Notes under the pieces: model-generated
Databases searched by the model: none
What the model was told of the DNA's origin: nothing
The model's input: the letters and a program-made list of their open reading frames with translations, nothing else
Made by a program: the position numbers and the translations under genes
Shown: piece after piece, positions 5,270 through 7,182 of the stretch
Layout of the letters: each line of letters opens with the position of its first letter
How positions within the stretch are numbered: the stretch's first letter is position 1
Assembly (NCBI GenBank): GCA_902766585.1
Contig: CACXDV010000184.1
Coordinates: forward strand, 1-7,182
Source: an uncultured Ruminococcus sp.
Lineage (GTDB): Bacteria > Bacillota > Clostridia > Oscillospirales > Acutalibacteraceae
Length of the DNA stretch: 7,182 bases
Reading direction: 5' to 3'

Positions 5270-6709
5270 TTGAGGTTATTTATAAAAAGAGCGATCACGG
5301 ATAAGGATCCTGAAAACTACTACGGCAAGGGCTGTGTTCTGGAGCCATTCGGAGTGCTTCTTTACAGTCATATGCAGGTTGTTGATTGCTTTAAGGTCAT
5401 AAGAAAGGATCTTGCAAGTGTAAACGGGGGACTTGGCGATCTCGCACAGGCTGATATGAGAACAGCCGAAAGAAAGCAGTATATCGACCAGCACAGATAT
5501 GAAATGCTGATGATCGGAGGCAAAGGACTTGTAACCTTTCTGAAATATGCCTATCAGCATGATAAGCTGATAGCTGCTCAGATACATCTTGATAACATCA
5601 AGTTTTATGAGAAATTTTCATGGGCGCGTACAAGCGATATGATAAGCACCCGCGAGGCACTGTCACAATGGGCGGACGAAACGCTCCACGATGCGGGAAG
5701 GCACCTGGATTCCGTATGCAGATTTATGCGGAGGCATAAGGAAGCCATTATTGAGATAACAATAGGCGTTGTGATAGTTGCGGGACTTGTTGTTGCTACC
5801 GTACTTACGGGAGGCTTTGCGGCGGCGGGCATAGTTGCCTTAATGGCAAAGGGCGCGCTTACGATGTCGCTTTTCGGTGCGGCAATGGGTATCGGCTTTG
5901 GCTTTGCAAAAGGCGCAAAGGGCGGACAGATATTCGAGGCGGCAGCGGACGGCTTTATGTTCGGCGCAATAGGAGGAATGTTCTTCGGCGCGGGCAGCTT
6001 TATTGCTGCAGGCGGAGCAGGAGCAGGAACTGCCGGATATCTTACATTTCAGACAGGAAGCAAATTTGCAAGCACAGCAGCAGGAATACTTGTCAGAGCA
6101 GGCGGAGGGATCATTGCCGACATGACAGGGCATATGATAAGGACAGGCAGCACATCAATGAGCAGTGATTATACCAACGGACTTATGTTCAGAACAGCAG
6201 TGTCCGTTCTTGGTGATTGTCTGGGCTTTGGCATGGCTTCAAGGTTTACTCAGATCGGAGTTACAGTACCGACTATCAATATGGGACTGAAATTCAAGGG
6301 ACTGAGCAATATCGGAAAGAATATCGGCAAGATGAATTTTGTAAAGAATATAAAGCTCCCGAAGATAAATGAAAATTTCAAGAAGGTATTCATAAACGAC
6401 ATTCAGAAGATAAACGGCAAGACGGTAATAAAATTCAATCCTCTTCCGTGGCAGAATGATCCGTTTACAATGGATCCGAAAATATTCAATTTTGCCGAAA
6501 GGACGAGCGGTGTCATTACAGGCTATGTGATGCCGTCAACAGGTACGATACTCAGTCATGCATATTCCTCCGACGGAGCGGCTAATTTCCTTCTTGGAGA
6601 TACACTGAGCATTGACCTTAATTTCAAACCCATAAATAAGCCCCTTGATGCTGTCAAAGGGGTAAGTGTTCCGGATGTACCGAAGGTCAGCACGGAGCAG
6701 AAAAAATAA
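5270..6709 (+). CDS. Paralogue of the 606-aa effector-like protein with a different C-terminal domain (479 aa)
   Basis: The start is TTG. It shares with its upstream neighbour VNGGLGDL (51-58), LDNIKFYEKFSWA (107-119), a transmembrane helix at about 160-180 preceded by HKEAI and ended by LTGG, and IFEAAADGFM (221-230). From VNGG to the FYE motif the two align without gaps (offset 7). Its linker (about 120-155) is 18 residues shorter and lacks the Pro/Lys hinge. The region 180-330 is Gly/Ala-rich and probably membrane-inserting. Residues 340-370 are basic. From about 370 to 455 there is a compact, probably beta-containing region (KTVIKFNPLPW, ERTSGVITGYVMP, GTILSHAYSSDG, NFLLGDTLSIDLNF), then a polar end. 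I recognise no known toxin fold there, and His430 and Asp435 are only tentative active-site candidates. The shared core plus a swapped tail suggests a polymorphic effector pair. No immunity gene follows; a TPR gene begins 78 bp downstream. Confidence 0.86.
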   Translation: MRLFIKRAITDKDPENYYGKGCVLEPFGVLLYSHMQVVDCFKVIRKDLASVNGGLGDLAQADMRTAERKQYIDQHRYEMLMIGGKGLVTFLKYAYQHDKLIAAQIHLDNIKFYEKFSWARTSDMISTREALSQWADETLHDAGRHLDSVCRFMRRHKEAIIEITIGVVIVAGLVVATVLTGGFAAAGIVALMAKGALTMSLFGAAMGIGFGFAKGAKGGQIFEAAADGFMFGAIGGMFFGAGSFIAAGGAGAGTAGYLTFQTGSKFASTAAGILVRAGGGIIADMTGHMIRTGSTSMSSDYTNGLMFRTAVSVLGDCLGFGMASRFTQIGVTVPTINMGLKFKGLSNIGKNIGKMNFVKNIKLPKINENFKKVFINDIQKINGKTVIKFNPLPWQNDPFTMDPKIFNFAERTSGVITGYVMPSTGTILSHAYSSDGAANFLLGDTLSIDLNFKPINKPLDAVKGVSVPDVPKVSTEQKK

Positions 6710-6723
6710 TATACAGGAATCTG

Positions 6724-6751
6724 TAAGCGCATCTGTTTTTCAGCGCGCTTA
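6724..6751 (+). repeat. Intergenic hairpin TAAGCGC...GCGCTTA
   Basis: Perfect 7-bp arms at 6724-6730 and 6745-6751 enclose a 14-nt loop in the 78-bp gap before the TPR gene. The sequence after it is A-rich rather than a T-run, so it is not a standard intrinsic terminator. It could be an mRNA-stability or processing element. Confidence 0.45.
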
Positions 6752-6775
6752 TTGAAATAAAAATACTTAACAAAC

Positions 6776-6782
6776 GAGGTGG
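6776..6782 (+). promoter_or_regulatory. Ribosome binding site for the TTG start at 6788
   Basis: GAGGTGG is followed by 5 nt and TTG. The frame opened by this TTG codes for a clean TPR protein to the window edge, which supports the choice. Confidence 0.75.
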
Positions 6783-6787
6783 ATAAT

Positions 6788-7182
6788 TTGGATATTGAAG
6801 CTTATAAGGAAGCCGTGAGCAACGCTGATATAGCGTTTGCCAATGCTAAATTTGAAAATGCTGCTGCATGGTATGACAAGGCATTGAAGGAAGCACCGAA
6901 TGATGAATACTCTCTTTCAAAGGCAGGAACTGCTCTTGTATCCGTTGGAAAATTCGATGAGGCATTCGTTTATTTCCAGAGGGCTGTGGATGCAGGTCCC
7001 GACAACGGCGACAATCTTTTCAATCTTGCAAATGCATATTTCTTCTCCGGTGATATCCCGAAGGCTATGGAATATTACACTCAGGCAGAGCTTAAGCCCT
7101 GCTCGGATGATGTAAAGGCAAGGATATATTATCAGCTTGCGCTTATGTGCTCCATTAAAATGGATTATTCAAATGCGCTGAT
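6788..7182 (+). CDS. Tetratricopeptide-repeat protein (N-terminal 131 residues, 3' end cut by window)
   Basis: I translated this by hand from TTG 6788; the frame is open to the last base. Residues 1-40 form a first helical hairpin (A.WYDKALKEAPND). The next repeat runs about 41-72 (SLSKAGTALVSVGKFDEAFVYFQRAVDAGPD, given here in parts: G..L...G.FDEA...F..A....PD). A third runs about 73-106 (LFNLANAYFFSGDIPKA and MEYYTQA), and a fourth starts near 111. The W/L/G/Y/A/F/A/P spacing is typical of TPR. TPR arrays mediate protein-protein contacts; there is no signal peptide, so this part is probably cytoplasmic. The gene lies 78 bp after the 479-aa effector-like gene on the same strand with a hairpin between them, so it is probably co-transcribed. 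The specific partner is unknown. Confidence 0.88.
   Translation, partial: MDIEAYKEAVSNADIAFANAKFENAAAWYDKALKEAPNDEYSLSKAGTALVSVGKFDEAFVYFQRAVDAGPDNGDNLFNLANAYFFSGDIPKAMEYYTQAELKPCSDDVKARIYYQLALMCSIKMDYSNAL

Noticed and set aside
3491..6133. Several frames of 60-150 codons opposite or out of frame with the two large genes
   Set aside because: All are shadows. The large genes have good ribosome sites and paralogy with each other that confirms their frame.
2808..6709. Type VII secretion motif YxxxD/E or WxG in the three large rightward proteins
   Set aside because: I checked the tyrosines by eye and found no YxxxD/E and no WxG hairpin motif, so export by a type VII system is only an inference from architecture.
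6724..6751. Intrinsic terminator after the 479-aa gene
   Set aside because: The hairpin is followed by A-rich sequence with no T-run, so the TPR gene is probably still in the same transcript.

Overview
The window is about 7.2 kb of moderately AT-rich DNA with strong AGGAGG-type ribosome binding sites, frequent TTG starts, sigma-A-like promoters and tightly packed same-strand genes. These traits point to a low-to-mid GC Firmicute. The style of the proteins (two-helix DUF4190-type membrane proteins, alanine/glycine-rich effector-like proteins with Lys/Trp-rich linkers) suggests a gut or rumen clostridium of the Ruminococcus type. That is an inference from protein style, since no 16S or other marker is present.

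Layout. A leftward operon fills positions 1 to 2302. It holds four consecutive small membrane proteins, each with a disordered polar N-terminus and a C-terminal hydrophobic hairpin of DUF4190 type. The last one runs off the left edge. The promoter-proximal member has a Q/N/Y-rich prion-like tail with three 36-bp tandem repeats, and the most distal member has its own 12-residue repeats. A 505-bp AT-rich divergent intergenic region (2303-2807) follows. It carries one good promoter in each direction (both TTGACT, 17 bp, -10), a perfect 10-bp dyad in the rightward leader, a 14-bp palindrome, a direct repeat and a weak terminator-like hairpin. A rightward operon then runs from 2808 to the right edge: a 194-aa all-helical coiled-coil protein, a 606-aa protein, a 479-aa protein and a TPR protein cut by the window end.

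The centre of interest is the rightward operon. The 606-aa and 479-aa proteins are divergent paralogues. They share a helical N-terminal module (VNGG[VL]GDL, then L[ED]NxKFYE..xWA), a linker, a transmembrane helix ending in TGG, and a glycine-rich segment with IF[DE][SA]AAD[SG]FM. Their tails are unrelated. This is the layout of Firmicute polymorphic-toxin/LXG-like effectors encoded behind a helical partner protein. However, neither tail shows a recognisable toxin fold, no immunity gene follows either protein, and no YxxxD/E type VII export motif was found by eye. They may be effectors with undescribed tails, or a membrane-associated system that reuses the effector scaffold. The TPR protein would then be a plausible scaffold or chaperone-like partner. 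The link between the two divergent operons is inferred only from their shared promoter region.
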